NCBI RefSeq assembly: GCF_010119195.1
Contig: NZ_WRXL01000001.1
Span: forward strand, 434,001-498,000
Direction: 5' to 3'
Source of the DNA: Haloarcula salina
Lineage (GTDB): Archaea > Halobacteriota > Halobacteria > Halobacteriales > Haloarculaceae
Length of the DNA stretch: 64,000 nucleotides
Of the stretch, positions 1 through 8,770 are shown one piece after another (the first letter of the stretch is position 1; every line of letters begins with the position of its first letter). Position numbers and translations under genes: made by a program. The notes beneath the pieces were generated by a model. It was not told the origin of the DNA, did not search any database, and saw nothing but the letters and a program-made list of their open reading frames with translations.

Positions 1-98
1 TCACTCCGCCTGCCTCGGGGCTTGTCCGTGTCCGCGTGGACGGCAGACGTCGGGCCACAGACGAAACCCGTTTCCCCCTCGGTCGCCTCCCACCGGTA

Positions 99-1964
99 GT
101 GACAGCCGAGGAGCCAGCCGACCGAACCGACGACGAAGACGCCGCGGGGGCCCTCGAACTCGACGCCGTCTACGACGCCATCGACGCCGTGGGCCGACCG
201 CACCTGACCGCGACGGAGCTCTCGCGGAAGACCGACCTGACGCCGGACGAGGCCCGCGAAGCCCTGGCGGCGCTGGCCGAGGAGGGCGACATCGAGCGCC
301 AGGACGTGTCCGAGGTGGAGTCGGTGTGGTATCCGGCCGATATCGCCGAGGTGACCGACCGCGAGCGCGTCGTCCTGTTCCCGGACCGCCGCGAGGTGGT
401 CGTCGAACATCCCGAGCAGTTCACGCGGGCCCAGCTCTCGCAGTTCGCCCGCCTGCAGGACACGAACCGCTCGGGCGGCTACGTGTACGAACTCCGCGAG
501 GAAGACGTGTGGGCCGCGCCCCACGAATCGCTGGACGACCTGCTCGCGACGATGCGGGACGTGCTGGGCGAGCGCTCGCCCCACCTCGAAGAGTGGGTCG
601 CGAGCCAGTGGGAGCGCGCCCGGAAGTTCCGCCTGAAGACCCACGAGGACGGCTACGTCGTCCTCGAAGCCGAGAGCGACGACCTGATGGGCAACGTCGC
701 CCGCCAGAAGCTCGACGACCACCACCTCCGCGCGCCCATCTCCGACTCGGAGGCGTGGGTCAACGAGGACGCCACCGCCGAGATCAAGCGCACGCTGTAC
801 GAGGCGGGCTACCCCGTCCGAGACGACCGCGACCTCGAAACCGGCGACGCGCTGGAACTGGATCTCCTGCTTCGCCTACGCGATTACCAGCGCGACTGGG
901 TGGAGCGCTTCACCGAGCAGGGATCGGGCGTGTTCGTCGGCCCGCCCGGGTCGGGCAAGACCGTCGCCGCGATGGGCGCGATGGCGGCCGTCGGCGGGGA
1001 GACGCTGATACTCGTCCCTTCGCGCGAACTCGCGACCCAGTGGCGCGACGAACTGGTCCGACACACCTCGCTCACCGACGACGACATCGGCGAGTACCAC
1101 GGCGGCGAGAAGTCCATCCGGCCGGTCACCATCGCCACCTACCGCACCGCCGGGATGGACCGCCACCGGAAGCTGTTCGACCAGCGCAAGTGGGGCCTCA
1201 TCGTCTACGACGAGGTCCATCACATTCCATCGCCAGTTCACAAACGCAGCGCGGACCTCCAGACCAAACACCGGCTCGGCCTGACCGCGACGCCGACCCG
1301 CGAGAGCGACGACGAGGAGGAGATCTTCACGCTCGTCGGCCCGCCGATCGGGACGGACTGGGGCAAGCTGTTCGACGCGGGCTACGTCGCCGAGCCGGAG
1401 GTCGAGATCCGCCTCGTCCCGTGGGGCGACGAGACCGAGGGGGCCGAGTACAGTTCCACGTCGGGCCACGACCGGCGACAGGCCGCCGCCGGCAACTCGG
1501 GGAAGATCGACGAGATCCGCTACGCGCTGGCGGAGAACCCGGCGGCGAAGGCGCTGGTCTTCGTCGAGTACCTGGACCAGGGCGAGGCCATCAGCGAAGC
1601 CATCGACGTACCCTTCATCAGCGGCGAGATGCCCCACGCCCGCCGGGGGAAGCTGTTCGACGAGTTCCGGCAGGGCGAGCGCGACACGCTCGTCGTCTCC
1701 CGCGTCGGCGACGAGGGCATCGACCTCCCCGACGCCGAACTGGCCATCGTCGCCTCGGGGCTCGGCGGCTCCCGGCGACAGGGCGCACAGCGGGCCGGAC
1801 GGACGATGCGGCCGGCCGGCGACGCGCGCATGGTCATCCTCGCGACGCGCGGGACGACCGAAGAGGACTTCGTCCGCCGGCAGATGCGCCACCTCGCCTC
1901 CAAGGGAATCCGCGTCACGGAGACCGAGGCCGAGGCGGTCGAGCCGCCCGATAATGGGGAGTGA
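99..1964 (+). CDS. XPB/Rad25-type superfamily 2 DNA helicase
   Basis: This is probably an ATP-dependent DNA helicase of the XPB/Rad25 group, acting in DNA repair or transcription-coupled remodelling. Helicase motif I (GPPGSGKT) lies near residue 281, the Walker B box DEVHH near 371, LTATPTR near 395, and the motif VI arginine region QRAGRTMRP near 564. Residues about 24-65 resemble a winged helix. The C-terminus TEEDFVRRQMRHLA is typical of archaeal XPB. I chose the GTG at 99 because the reading frame upstream looks non-coding; an in-frame GTG at 36 is the alternative. The 621-residue length suits an archaeal XPB with an N-terminal extension. Archaeal genomes often carry several XPB paralogues and I cannot tell which one this is. 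Confidence 0.88.
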   Translation: MTAEEPADRTDDEDAAGALELDAVYDAIDAVGRPHLTATELSRKTDLTPDEAREALAALAEEGDIERQDVSEVESVWYPADIAEVTDRERVVLFPDRREVVVEHPEQFTRAQLSQFARLQDTNRSGGYVYELREEDVWAAPHESLDDLLATMRDVLGERSPHLEEWVASQWERARKFRLKTHEDGYVVLEAESDDLMGNVARQKLDDHHLRAPISDSEAWVNEDATAEIKRTLYEAGYPVRDDRDLETGDALELDLLLRLRDYQRDWVERFTEQGSGVFVGPPGSGKTVAAMGAMAAVGGETLILVPSRELATQWRDELVRHTSLTDDDIGEYHGGEKSIRPVTIATYRTAGMDRHRKLFDQRKWGLIVYDEVHHIPSPVHKRSADLQTKHRLGLTATPTRESDDEEEIFTLVGPPIGTDWGKLFDAGYVAEPEVEIRLVPWGDETEGAEYSSTSGHDRRQAAAGNSGKIDEIRYALAENPAAKALVFVEYLDQGEAISEAIDVPFISGEMPHARRGKLFDEFRQGERDTLVVSRVGDEGIDLPDAELAIVASGLGGSRRQGAQRAGRTMRPAGDARMVILATRGTTEEDFVRRQMRHLASKGIRVTETEAEAVEPPDNGE

Positions 1965-1973
1965 AGTGCGGCG

Positions 1974-3464
1974 CTATCCGTCGGTGTCGAGCCGACGGGC
2001 GGACTCGGCCACGTCCCGAATCTTCGCCGTCTGTTCCTCGTTCGTCGCCGCGAGATCGCCGAGCTGTCCGGAGATGTCGTCGATCCCGGCCGACAGTTCG
2101 TCGATCATGCTGGCGACTTCCTCGGTCGAGGCCGCCTGATCGTCGGTCGCGGCCGACACCTCTCGGATCCCCTGGGCCGTCTCGTCGATCGCGTCGACGA
2201 TCTCGTCGAGCCGTTCCGTCGCCGCTTCGACTTCTTCGATGCCGTCTGAGACCTGTTCGGTGACGGTCTCCAGGCTCTCGACCGCGTCGACGGTCTCGTC
2301 TTGAATCTCCGTGACCGTGTCTTCGATGCGGTTGGCGTGGGCCTGGGAATCGCCGGCGAGCGTCTTGATCTCGTCGGCGACGACGGCGAACCCGTCACCG
2401 GCCTCCCCGGCGCGCGCGGCCTCGATGGAGGCGTTCAGCGCCAGCATGTTCGTCTGGTCGGCGATGCCGTTGATGACCTCGACGATCTCGTCGATCTCGT
2501 CGGCGCGGCGCTTGAGCCCCGCGATATCGTCCGAGACCTCGTCGACGGCGCCGTCGACCTCGTCCATCACGTCCGCGGCCCGCTCGGCGGCCTCGCTGCC
2601 GCGTTCGGCCTTCTGCTCGGCCGACGTACTGGTGCTCGCGACCTCCTCGGCGGTGGACGCGATCTCCTCGATGGTCGCGCTCATGTCCGCGACCTCGCCG
2701 GCCACCTCGTCCATCGACTCGGCCTGGCTGTCGGCTGTCGCGCTGAGTCGCTGGTTCGTCTCCGCGACGCGCTCGGCCGACTCGCTCAGTTCGTCGATCG
2801 GCTGCTGGAGTCCTTCCTCGACCTCACGCATCAGTTGCTCTTGCTCCTCGTTCGCGGCCTCCAGGCGCTGATTGTACGAGTCGATGTAGGTGTCCATCGC
2901 CACCTGCTGGTCGAGATTGAGGAGTTTGAAGACGGAGAGGACGCGGTCAGACAGCTCGTCGAGCGCCTCGTCGCGGTCGGCGTCCGTCGACCGGATGTCC
3001 GCCGCGATCATCGACAGGAAGTGCTCGAAGTACGTCGTGTAGGCCCCGAGATAGACCTTGGGGCCGAGGTCGAGCATGTCGTGGATCTTCCCGATTCGGG
3101 CCCGGTTCTCGAAGTACTACCGGCCGTAGTCACCGGCGACGAGGTCCCGGAGGTACTGCTCCTGGGTCCGTTTGAGTTGCTCGACCGACTTCGAAGAGCG
3201 TCCGAAGATCTCGACGGTCTCGTCGAACGACTGGAGGTTGTCGTAGAAGTCCTCGACGACGGCCTCCGCGCTGGCGTCGACCTCGTCTTCCATCGCGACG
3301 AGCGCGTCGATATCGGTCTCGTCGAACCCCGTGAACTCCTTTCGCCACCGGATCTCCGCGTCGTCGAGACCGATACGCTCGGTGAGTGTCGATCCGTCCA
3401 CGCCGTTTCGGTCCGCCGCCGTGACCCGATTTCGCGGGACGGCGGCCGTCTCGTCAGTGGCCAT
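1974..3464 (-). pseudogene. hemAT: HemAT-type heme-globin aerotaxis transducer, broken by an in-frame amber codon
   Basis: The frame encodes a soluble globin-coupled methyl-accepting transducer that would sense O2 and signal to CheA. The N-terminal globin part (start 3464) reads up to DYGR, meets TAG at 3119-3117, and continues in the same frame with [14 protein letters not shown]. The proximal heme-ligand His belongs to KIHD, 12 codons after the stop. The C-terminal half holds the methyl-accepting coiled coil with the conserved tip [18 protein letters not shown]. Apart from the stop the frame is intact and well conserved, so the lesion is recent, a sequencing error, or read through. Restarting at ATG 3077 would lose the heme ligand but keep the signalling domain. 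In Halobacterium HemAT a Glu sits at the matching place, so GAG to TAG is the simplest change. An AT-rich box near 3490 fits the promoter. Confidence 0.85.
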
Positions 3465-3608
3465 ACTCCTCGTCGGAAGATACCGCGTTAATATGTTCGC
3501 CTCCCCTTTTCAAACGAGATAATAGAAACGCGTCCACTACCGAGCGGCGGTTCTGGGCGTTTGACCGGCTCGAAGCGATTCGGTTGGTGACAGCCGATAC
3601 GTTTTCGC

Positions 3609-6050
3609 TCAGTCTTCGAAGTTCTCGGGGTCGCGGGCCGCCTCGGCGACCCGCACCGCGGCGGCGTTCTCGGCCACGTCGTGGACGCGGACGATGTCGG
3701 CACCCTGTCGGGCCGCCAGGGTCGTCCCGGCGATGGTCGCCTCCAGGCAGTCGCCCGCGTCCTCGCCGACGAGGGAGAACAGCGACTTGTGGGAGTGGCC
3801 GACGAGGAGCGGGCAGCCGAGCGCTCGGAACTCCGCCAGTCGGCCGAGCAGGTCGAAGTCCTCGGCCGGGGACTTCCCGAAGCCGAGGCCGGGGTCGACG
3901 ATGATCTGGTCGCGATCCAGCCCGGCCTTCTCCGCGAGCAGGACCCGCTCGGTCAGCTGGTCGATGCAGTCCTCGACCACGTCGTCGTACTGCACGTCGC
4001 TGTCGGGGTCGACGGGCGTCTCGATGGAGTGCATCACGACGACGGGCACGTCGTACTCCGCCGCGACGAGGCGCATCTCGGGGTCTTCCAGCCCGGAGAC
4101 GTCGTTGAGGATGTCCGCGCCGGCATCGAGCGCGGCCCGCGCGACGGCGGCCTTCCGCGTGTCCACGGAGATCGCCACGTCGAGGTCCGCCAGTTCCTCG
4201 ATGACGGGGACGACGCGGTCGATCTCCGCGTCGGCGGAGATCGGTTCCGCGCCGGGGCGCGTCGACTCGCCGCCGATGTCGAGGATGTCGGCCCCGTCGG
4301 CGACCATCTGCTCGGCGCGCTCGACGGCGTCCTCGACGGCGTTGTACTCGCCGCCGTCGTGGAACGAGTCCGGCGTGATGTTGCAGATGCCCATGACGGC
4401 CGTGCCGTCGTCCCACGGGTGATCGCGGTCGCGCTCGTCTGACTGCTGAATGGACAGCGCACTCCGGAGTTCGTCGGCGAACGTCGAGAGCCCGTAGGGC
4501 TGGCCGTCCAGTTTCTCGGCGAGGCGCTTGAACTGGGCCATCGTCGCCATCAGCACCACGTCCAGCGACTCCTCGTCCTGATCGTTCAGGCCCGAGACGG
4601 CGCACTCGCCGCCCAGCGACAGCAGTTCCTCCTTGAGGTACTGGGCCTGCCGGGGCTGGACGCGGGTCCGCAGGACGCGGTGGACGCCCTTGCCGCGCAT
4701 CCGCCACGCGCCGGCGTCGGTGACGTGGGCGGCCTCGATGGCCTCGCGGGCGTCGGCGAGCGAGTCGACGCGCTTCGGGACAAGCGAGCGCGCCCAGCGG
4801 GTGCGGGCCTCCCGGACAGCGTACAGCGACCCGGTCACGAGGACGGCGTCGCCCTCGTCGGCGGCGTCGAGCGCGATGCCGAGCGCGCCGGCCACGTCGT
4901 GGCGCGTCTCGACCTCGGCGTCGGTCGCCGCCGTCAGCGCCGTCGCCAGCACGTGGTGGGACTCCGCCCGGTCGACGTTGGGCTGGCAGGCGACGACGCG
5001 GTCGGGGTCCGGCAGCGCCCCGGCGATGCCCGCGTGGTCCTTGTCGACCATCGCGCCGAGGACGACGTGCAGGTCGTCGTAGTCGAACGAGTCGAGCGTC
5101 TCCGCCGTCCGCTCGACGCTGCCGGGGTTGTGCGCGCCGTCGAGGACGACCAGCGGCGACTCGCCCATGACCTCGAAGCGGCCCGGCCAGTGGGCGTTCC
5201 GCAGGCCGCGTTCGAGCGTCTCCCGCGACACGTCGGCGACCTGCCGGCACAGCGCGGCCGCGATGCCGGCGTTCTGGGCCTGGTGCTCGCCGAGCAACGG
5301 GATGTGCGTGTCGACGGCCCAGTCCGGTCCGTCGATGGCGACCGCGCCCTCAAGTCCGTCGCGGCCGCCGTAGGTGGCGGTCACGTCCGCGTCGTCGCCT
5401 TCTCCGACGGTCACCACGTCGCCGGCGATCTCGCGAACGGCCGCGAGCGCGTCGCCGGTCGTACCGGTCACCAGCGGCTCGCCGTCGGGCGCGACGTGGG
5501 CCTTGTCACGGGCGATCTCGGAGACGGTGTCGCCGAGGATGTGGGTGTGTTCGAGCGTGACCGACGTGACGGCGCTGGCGACCGGATCGACGACGCTCGT
5601 GGCGTCGTGGCGGCCGCCGATGCCGACCTCCAGCACGGCAACGTCCACGTCCTGTCGGTCGAACTCCCAGAGCGCGAGCGCGGTCAGCGTCTCGAAGAAG
5701 GTCGGCGAGTCGCCGGCCGCGCCGCGCTCGGTGACGTATTCCCGGGCCGCCTTGACGTACTCGACGACCGCGGCCTCGGGAATCTTCCGCCCGTTGACGC
5801 GGATCCGTTCGCGAACGTCGTCGAGGTGCGGCGACGTGTACAGTCCAACGTCGAGGCCGGCCTCCCGCAGCGTCCGCTCGACCATCCGCGCGGTCGATCC
5901 CTTCCCGTTGGACCCCGCGATCTGCACGCAGCGCAGTCCCTCGTGTGGGTCGCCGAGCGACGATAGCAACTCCCGCGTGGCGTCGGTGCCGGGTCGCGAG
6001 GCGAACCGGCGCAGCTCGAAGAGGAAGTTCGCGGCCTCGTGGAACTTCAT
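3609..6050 (-). CDS. folCP: FolC-FolP fusion: dihydrofolate/folylpolyglutamate synthase plus dihydropteroate synthase
   Basis: This is a two-enzyme folate protein of 813 residues. The N-terminal half is FolC (Mur-ligase fold), with the P-loop GSNGKGSTA and the TSPHL motif, and joins glutamate to dihydropteroate or folates. The C-terminal 280 residues are dihydropteroate synthase, with GICNITPDSFHDGG, DIGGESTRPGA, SVDTRKAAVA and the pterin motif DPGLGFGKS. A linker of roughly 110 residues lies between them. Fused FolC-FolP proteins are known in haloarchaea and replace two separate genes. The ATG at 6050 is chosen because MKFHEAANFLFEL matches the usual FolC N-terminus and the preceding codons look random. 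The neighbours do not belong to the pathway. The function is secure by homology. Confidence 0.93.
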   Translation of the reverse strand: MKFHEAANFLFELRRFASRPGTDATRELLSSLGDPHEGLRCVQIAGSNGKGSTARMVERTLREAGLDVGLYTSPHLDDVRERIRVNGRKIPEAAVVEYVKAAREYVTERGAAGDSPTFFETLTALALWEFDRQDVDVAVLEVGIGGRHDATSVVDPVASAVTSVTLEHTHILGDTVSEIARDKAHVAPDGEPLVTGTTGDALAAVREIAGDVVTVGEGDDADVTATYGGRDGLEGAVAIDGPDWAVDTHIPLLGEHQAQNAGIAAALCRQVADVSRETLERGLRNAHWPGRFEVMGESPLVVLDGAHNPGSVERTAETLDSFDYDDLHVVLGAMVDKDHAGIAGALPDPDRVVACQPNVDRAESHHVLATALTAATDAEVETRHDVAGALGIALDAADEGDAVLVTGSLYAVREARTRWARSLVPKRVDSLADAREAIEAAHVTDAGAWRMRGKGVHRVLRTRVQPRQAQYLKEELLSLGGECAVSGLNDQDEESLDVVLMATMAQFKRLAEKLDGQPYGLSTFADELRSALSIQQSDERDRDHPWDDGTAVMGICNITPDSFHDGGEYNAVEDAVERAEQMVADGADILDIGGESTRPGAEPISADAEIDRVVPVIEELADLDVAISVDTRKAAVARAALDAGADILNDVSGLEDPEMRLVAAEYDVPVVVMHSIETPVDPDSDVQYDDVVEDCIDQLTERVLLAEKAGLDRDQIIVDPGLGFGKSPAEDFDLLGRLAEFRALGCPLLVGHSHKSLFSLVGEDAGDCLEATIAGTTLAARQGADIVRVHDVAENAAAVRVAEAARDPENFED

Positions 6051-6088
6051 GCTCGCTGTATCGGAGCCGCTCGCTTTAGCCTGTCGAA

Positions 6089-6898
6089 CTACTGCCCGGG
6101 CCCCGTCTCGTGCTCCCGCCTGGCCCACCGACCCAGCGCGCTCGTCGCGATGAGGAACGCGGCCCCCAGCAGCGGTGCCGGGTCGATGGACGCGCCCGGC
6201 AGGTCCTCGCGCTCGTCCTCTGCCGACGCATCCGTCTCCGTTTCGGTCGTCTCATCCGTCCCCGCTCCGGCTTGCGACGATTCCGTCGCGTCGCCGGGAG
6301 TCCGGTCCTCGCGGACGCTCCAGTCCACGTCCTCGCGGTCCTCGCGACGACCGCGAACGGGGATGTCGTCGCCCCGTTCGCTCCGGGCCGCCTCCTCGCC
6401 CAGCGCCGTCTGCTGTGGCTCGGGGGCCGGTCCGTCCTCGGTGTCACCAGCGTCGGTGCCGGCCACTCCGTCCGCCGACCCCGTCGGCGACGGCGTGTCC
6501 ACCGACGGCGGCGGCGAGTCCATCGTCTCGGATGGCGTCCACTCGTCCCACTCCTCGGTGGCTTCCTCGGCCGCCGACCCGTCCGCGCTCCGGCGTCGGT
6601 ACAACCAGAGCCCGACGAGGCCCGCGCCCAGCGCGACCAGCGTGACGCCGGTGCCGAGCAGGCCCCACTGCCGCCAGAGCGCTCCCAGTTTCGCCGTCGC
6701 GCCGCCGTCGGCTTCGTCGGCCGTGTCACCGGGGGCTGCGCCGGGGACCGGCGTCGCCTCCGGCCCGTCGTCGTCTGCGTCGTCGTCACCGACGGAACCC
6801 TCGCCCGCGTCGTCGCCGGCCACGGCGACGCCGGGGACGACGCCCAGCGCCCGCGCGACGGCGTCGCGCTCGACGTCGAGTTCGATGTAGTCGTCCAT
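6089..6898 (-). CDS. Haloarchaeal membrane-anchored protein of unknown function
   Basis: I do not recognise this 269-residue protein. The N-terminal 70 residues are acidic and Gly/Ala/Pro rich, followed by one clear membrane segment at about 80-103 (LLGTGVTLVALGAGLVGLWL) that ends in a positive cluster YRRR. A long, low-complexity acidic region follows, and a second weak hydrophobic stretch near the C-terminus (PLLGAAFLIATSALG) may be another membrane helix. The start MDDYIELDVERDAVARALG is the only good one. It faces the same way as the next membrane gene upstream (6944-7498), with 45 bases between them, so the two may be co-transcribed. No catalytic motif is visible. Confidence 0.7.
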   Translation of the reverse strand: MDDYIELDVERDAVARALGVVPGVAVAGDDAGEGSVGDDDADDDGPEATPVPGAAPGDTADEADGGATAKLGALWRQWGLLGTGVTLVALGAGLVGLWLYRRRSADGSAAEEATEEWDEWTPSETMDSPPPSVDTPSPTGSADGVAGTDAGDTEDGPAPEPQQTALGEEAARSERGDDIPVRGRREDREDVDWSVREDRTPGDATESSQAGAGTDETTETETDASAEDEREDLPGASIDPAPLLGAAFLIATSALGRWARREHETGPGQ

Positions 6899-6943
6899 AC
6901 CTGACCCGTCGTCGCGACGGTACGTAAAACCGGGCAGTGGTCC

Positions 6944-7498
6944 CTACTCGCGGGCCGGTTCGCGCTCGGATTCGGTCTCCGACCGCGGCGCGTCACGCGA
7001 GGCGGCGGCGGACGCTGACCGCCCGGGCTCGACCCTGGCCTCGTCGAGCGGTCCGGTCTCCGCGTCCGAACCGTCGAGGAGGTCCTGGAGCTCTCGCTCG
7101 TAGGTCGCCTCCGTGATCTCGCCTTCGACGTACCGGCGCGTCAGTGCCTCGTGGCGGTCCTCGAAGCTCGGGGCGACGGTGTCCGAGAGGCCGAGCGCGG
7201 CCAGCGGTGGAATCAGCGACTCGGCCCGCGCGAGGACGCCGGCGGCGCGCTGGCTCTTGGGGAGCGACGCCCGCCTGGCCAGTTCGCGGACCAGCGCCAC
7301 CGAGAACACCACGTCGAGCCCGGCCAGCAGCAGCGTTCCCAGGAAGAAGACCGCGAAGGTCTGGACGACGGCGCCGCCGCCCACCAGCGCGCCGAGCGTC
7401 GCGACGACGCCGACGATGGCCGCGCCGACGGCTCCGAGCGTCGTCAGGACGACGGCGGCGAACAGCAACAGGAGGCGGTTGTCTGCGAGCCAGCTCAC
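6944..7498 (-). CDS. Two-helix membrane protein with a SHOCT-like segment
   Basis: The 184-residue protein starts with two or three hydrophobic helices (residues 8-32 and 45-72) and continues into a cytoplasmic, charged tail. Residues about 120-145 (EALTRRYVEGEITEATYEREL) look like a SHOCT motif, a short oligomerisation helix pair often found at the C-terminus of small membrane proteins. The last 40 residues are low complexity. The ATG at 7498 directly precedes the first helix. The gene reads toward 6898 and could form a two-gene unit with the membrane protein at 6089-6898. The biochemical role is unknown. Confidence 0.72.
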   Translation of the reverse strand: MSWLADNRLLLLFAAVVLTTLGAVGAAIVGVVATLGALVGGGAVVQTFAVFFLGTLLLAGLDVVFSVALVRELARRASLPKSQRAAGVLARAESLIPPLAALGLSDTVAPSFEDRHEALTRRYVEGEITEATYERELQDLLDGSDAETGPLDEARVEPGRSASAAASRDAPRSETESEREPARE

Positions 7499-7580
7499 AC
7501 CACCTCTAGCGCCGAGCGTGTCAAATGCGTTTGGCTTGTCCCGTCGGCAGTGTTTAGTTAAGAGAAAGCGATCGCAAACA

Positions 7581-7622
7581 GCCAGAAAGCCCCCCGAGTT
7601 CAGCCAGCCGGGGCTTTCTGGC
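7581..7622. repeat. Long palindrome (hairpin) in the intergenic region
   Basis: The arms GCCAGAAAGCCCC (7581-7593) and GGGGCTTTCTGGC (7610-7622) are perfectly complementary, with a 16-base loop. It lies between two genes that both point leftward, about 80 bases before the start of the membrane gene at 7498 and downstream of the channel gene at 7756-8706. It could be a terminator for the channel gene, a remnant of a small mobile element, or part of a composite repeat with 7677-7735. Confidence 0.6.
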
Positions 7623-7676
7623 TCTCTGCACTGCTGACTGCTACGCTAAACGCCACCTTCCAGTCCGGTCGTGGGC

Positions 7677-7735
7677 TATCGTAGCCAGTGAAAATCAGTG
7701 CGCACCCGATTGCACGGTGGGAGTGCGTGGTGTGT
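7677..7735 (+). repeat. Dispersed ~60-bp repeat, copy 1
   Basis: This stretch begins TATCGTAGCC and aligns with the reverse complement of 35800-35860 at about 49 of 59 positions plus one 2-base gap. It sits just past the stop codon of the channel gene (7756), as copy 2 sits just past the RNase HI operon. The inner palindrome is partly eroded here compared with copy 2. Confidence 0.7.
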
Positions 7736-7755
7736 AACTCGGTTCAGTTGGTACG

Positions 7756-8706
7756 TCAGTGGTCGTCGTTCACCGGGACGTACGACCGGCCGGAGTCGGA
7801 GAACGGGCCGAGCACCCACTCGCGGACGGTGAGCTGGAGGGTCGTGCCGCCCTCGCGGATCGCTTCCAGCCGGCTCTCGGTCGTCTGGAAGTAGTTGACG
7901 ACGGTGACGAGGACCACGCCGCCGATGGAGTTGCCGAGCAGCACCGGGAGGACGAACTGCGTGGTGCCGACCATCAGGCCGAGTTCGCCGTTGTAGACCA
8001 GAAACAGCATCTCGGTCGCCGAGACGACGACGTGGTAGAGGTTCCCGAACGGGATGGCCAGGAAGGAGAGGTAGACGAGCAACAGTCGCGAGACGCTGTC
8101 GCGAAGCGAGTAGTCGACCCAGACGACGCCGGCGACGATGAGCCCGGCGAACACCGCCTTGGCGAACAGCGTCCACCACGGGGTCTCGATGGCCTTCTCG
8201 GCGAACCCCTCTGCCGCCGTCACGGCCTCGGGCGAGAGGACGCCGGTCGATGCGAGCGCGAGCGCGCCGAGCGCGCCGCCGACGAGGTTCCCGAAGAGGA
8301 CGAGCCCCCAGATGCGACACAGCGCGGGCAGCGAGGCGATCCGTTCCAGCGTGAGCGCGACCGGCGGCAGCGTGTTCTCGGTGTACAGCTGGTAGTCCCC
8401 GAGGATGATGAAGACGAAGCCGAGCGGATACAGCAACGCGCTCAGCACCGGGTCCCCGCCGGTCGAGGCGTACAGCGACGCGTAGAGCAGGAACGTGATC
8501 GTGATGGCGAACCCCGCGGCGAGGGCGCTCGCGAGCAGTTCGCGCTTGCTCGACGTTATCTCGTGGTCCGCGGCGACGATGATGCGCTGGAAGATCTCGT
8601 CGGCGGAAAATCGGTCCCGGATGGTTCGCCCGCCCGCCGGCGCACCGCTCTGGGAGCGGTCAACCGCGTCTCTGACCGCCGTCTCGCGGTCGGTGTCCTC
8701 GGACAT
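7756..8706 (-). CDS. Formate/nitrite transporter (FNT) family channel
   Basis: This 316-residue integral membrane protein belongs to the FocA/NirC family of pentameric channels that pass formate, nitrite or other small weak acids. A hydrophilic N-terminus of about 50 residues, with the family-typical start of the core (FSADEIFQRI), is followed by six hydrophobic segments. The family signature half-helices are visible as LFGNLVGGALGAL and GNSIGGVVLVTVVNYF. The C-terminus is a short polar tail. The start at 8706 (MSEDTDRET) is clear. The nearby genes offer no hint of the substrate, so I would not name it focA or nirC. It is followed by the dispersed repeat and the palindrome. Confidence 0.88.
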   Translation of the reverse strand: MSEDTDRETAVRDAVDRSQSGAPAGGRTIRDRFSADEIFQRIIVAADHEITSSKRELLASALAAGFAITITFLLYASLYASTGGDPVLSALLYPLGFVFIILGDYQLYTENTLPPVALTLERIASLPALCRIWGLVLFGNLVGGALGALALASTGVLSPEAVTAAEGFAEKAIETPWWTLFAKAVFAGLIVAGVVWVDYSLRDSVSRLLLVYLSFLAIPFGNLYHVVVSATEMLFLVYNGELGLMVGTTQFVLPVLLGNSIGGVVLVTVVNYFQTTESRLEAIREGGTTLQLTVREWVLGPFSDSGRSYVPVNDDH

Positions 8707-8770
8707 GCCCGCCGCTTCGAAAGCCCGTCTGAAGCGTCTTTCGAGACGGGAAACTGCGTCGCGCGCTCGA

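Noticed and set aside
1-98. End of a minus-strand gene at the left edge
   Set aside because: Bases 1-3 read as a TGA stop on the minus strand and the frame is open upstream, but it would overlap the helicase start and the sequence is too short to judge.
876-1892. Minus-strand frame inside the helicase gene
   Set aside because: It lies wholly within a gene with clear helicase motifs and has no motif of its own.
3117-3119. Amber codon as pyrrolysine
   Set aside because: Pyrrolysine is known from methanogens and some other archaea, not as a normal feature of haloarchaea, and this site in the globin family is normally a charged residue rather than lysine. No Pyl genes are in the window.
3454-5250. 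Long Arg/Gly-rich frame on the minus strand over the folate gene
   Set aside because: It is an alternative frame of folCP with the composition expected from GC-rich codons and has no motif. Many similar frames elsewhere were left out for the same reason.
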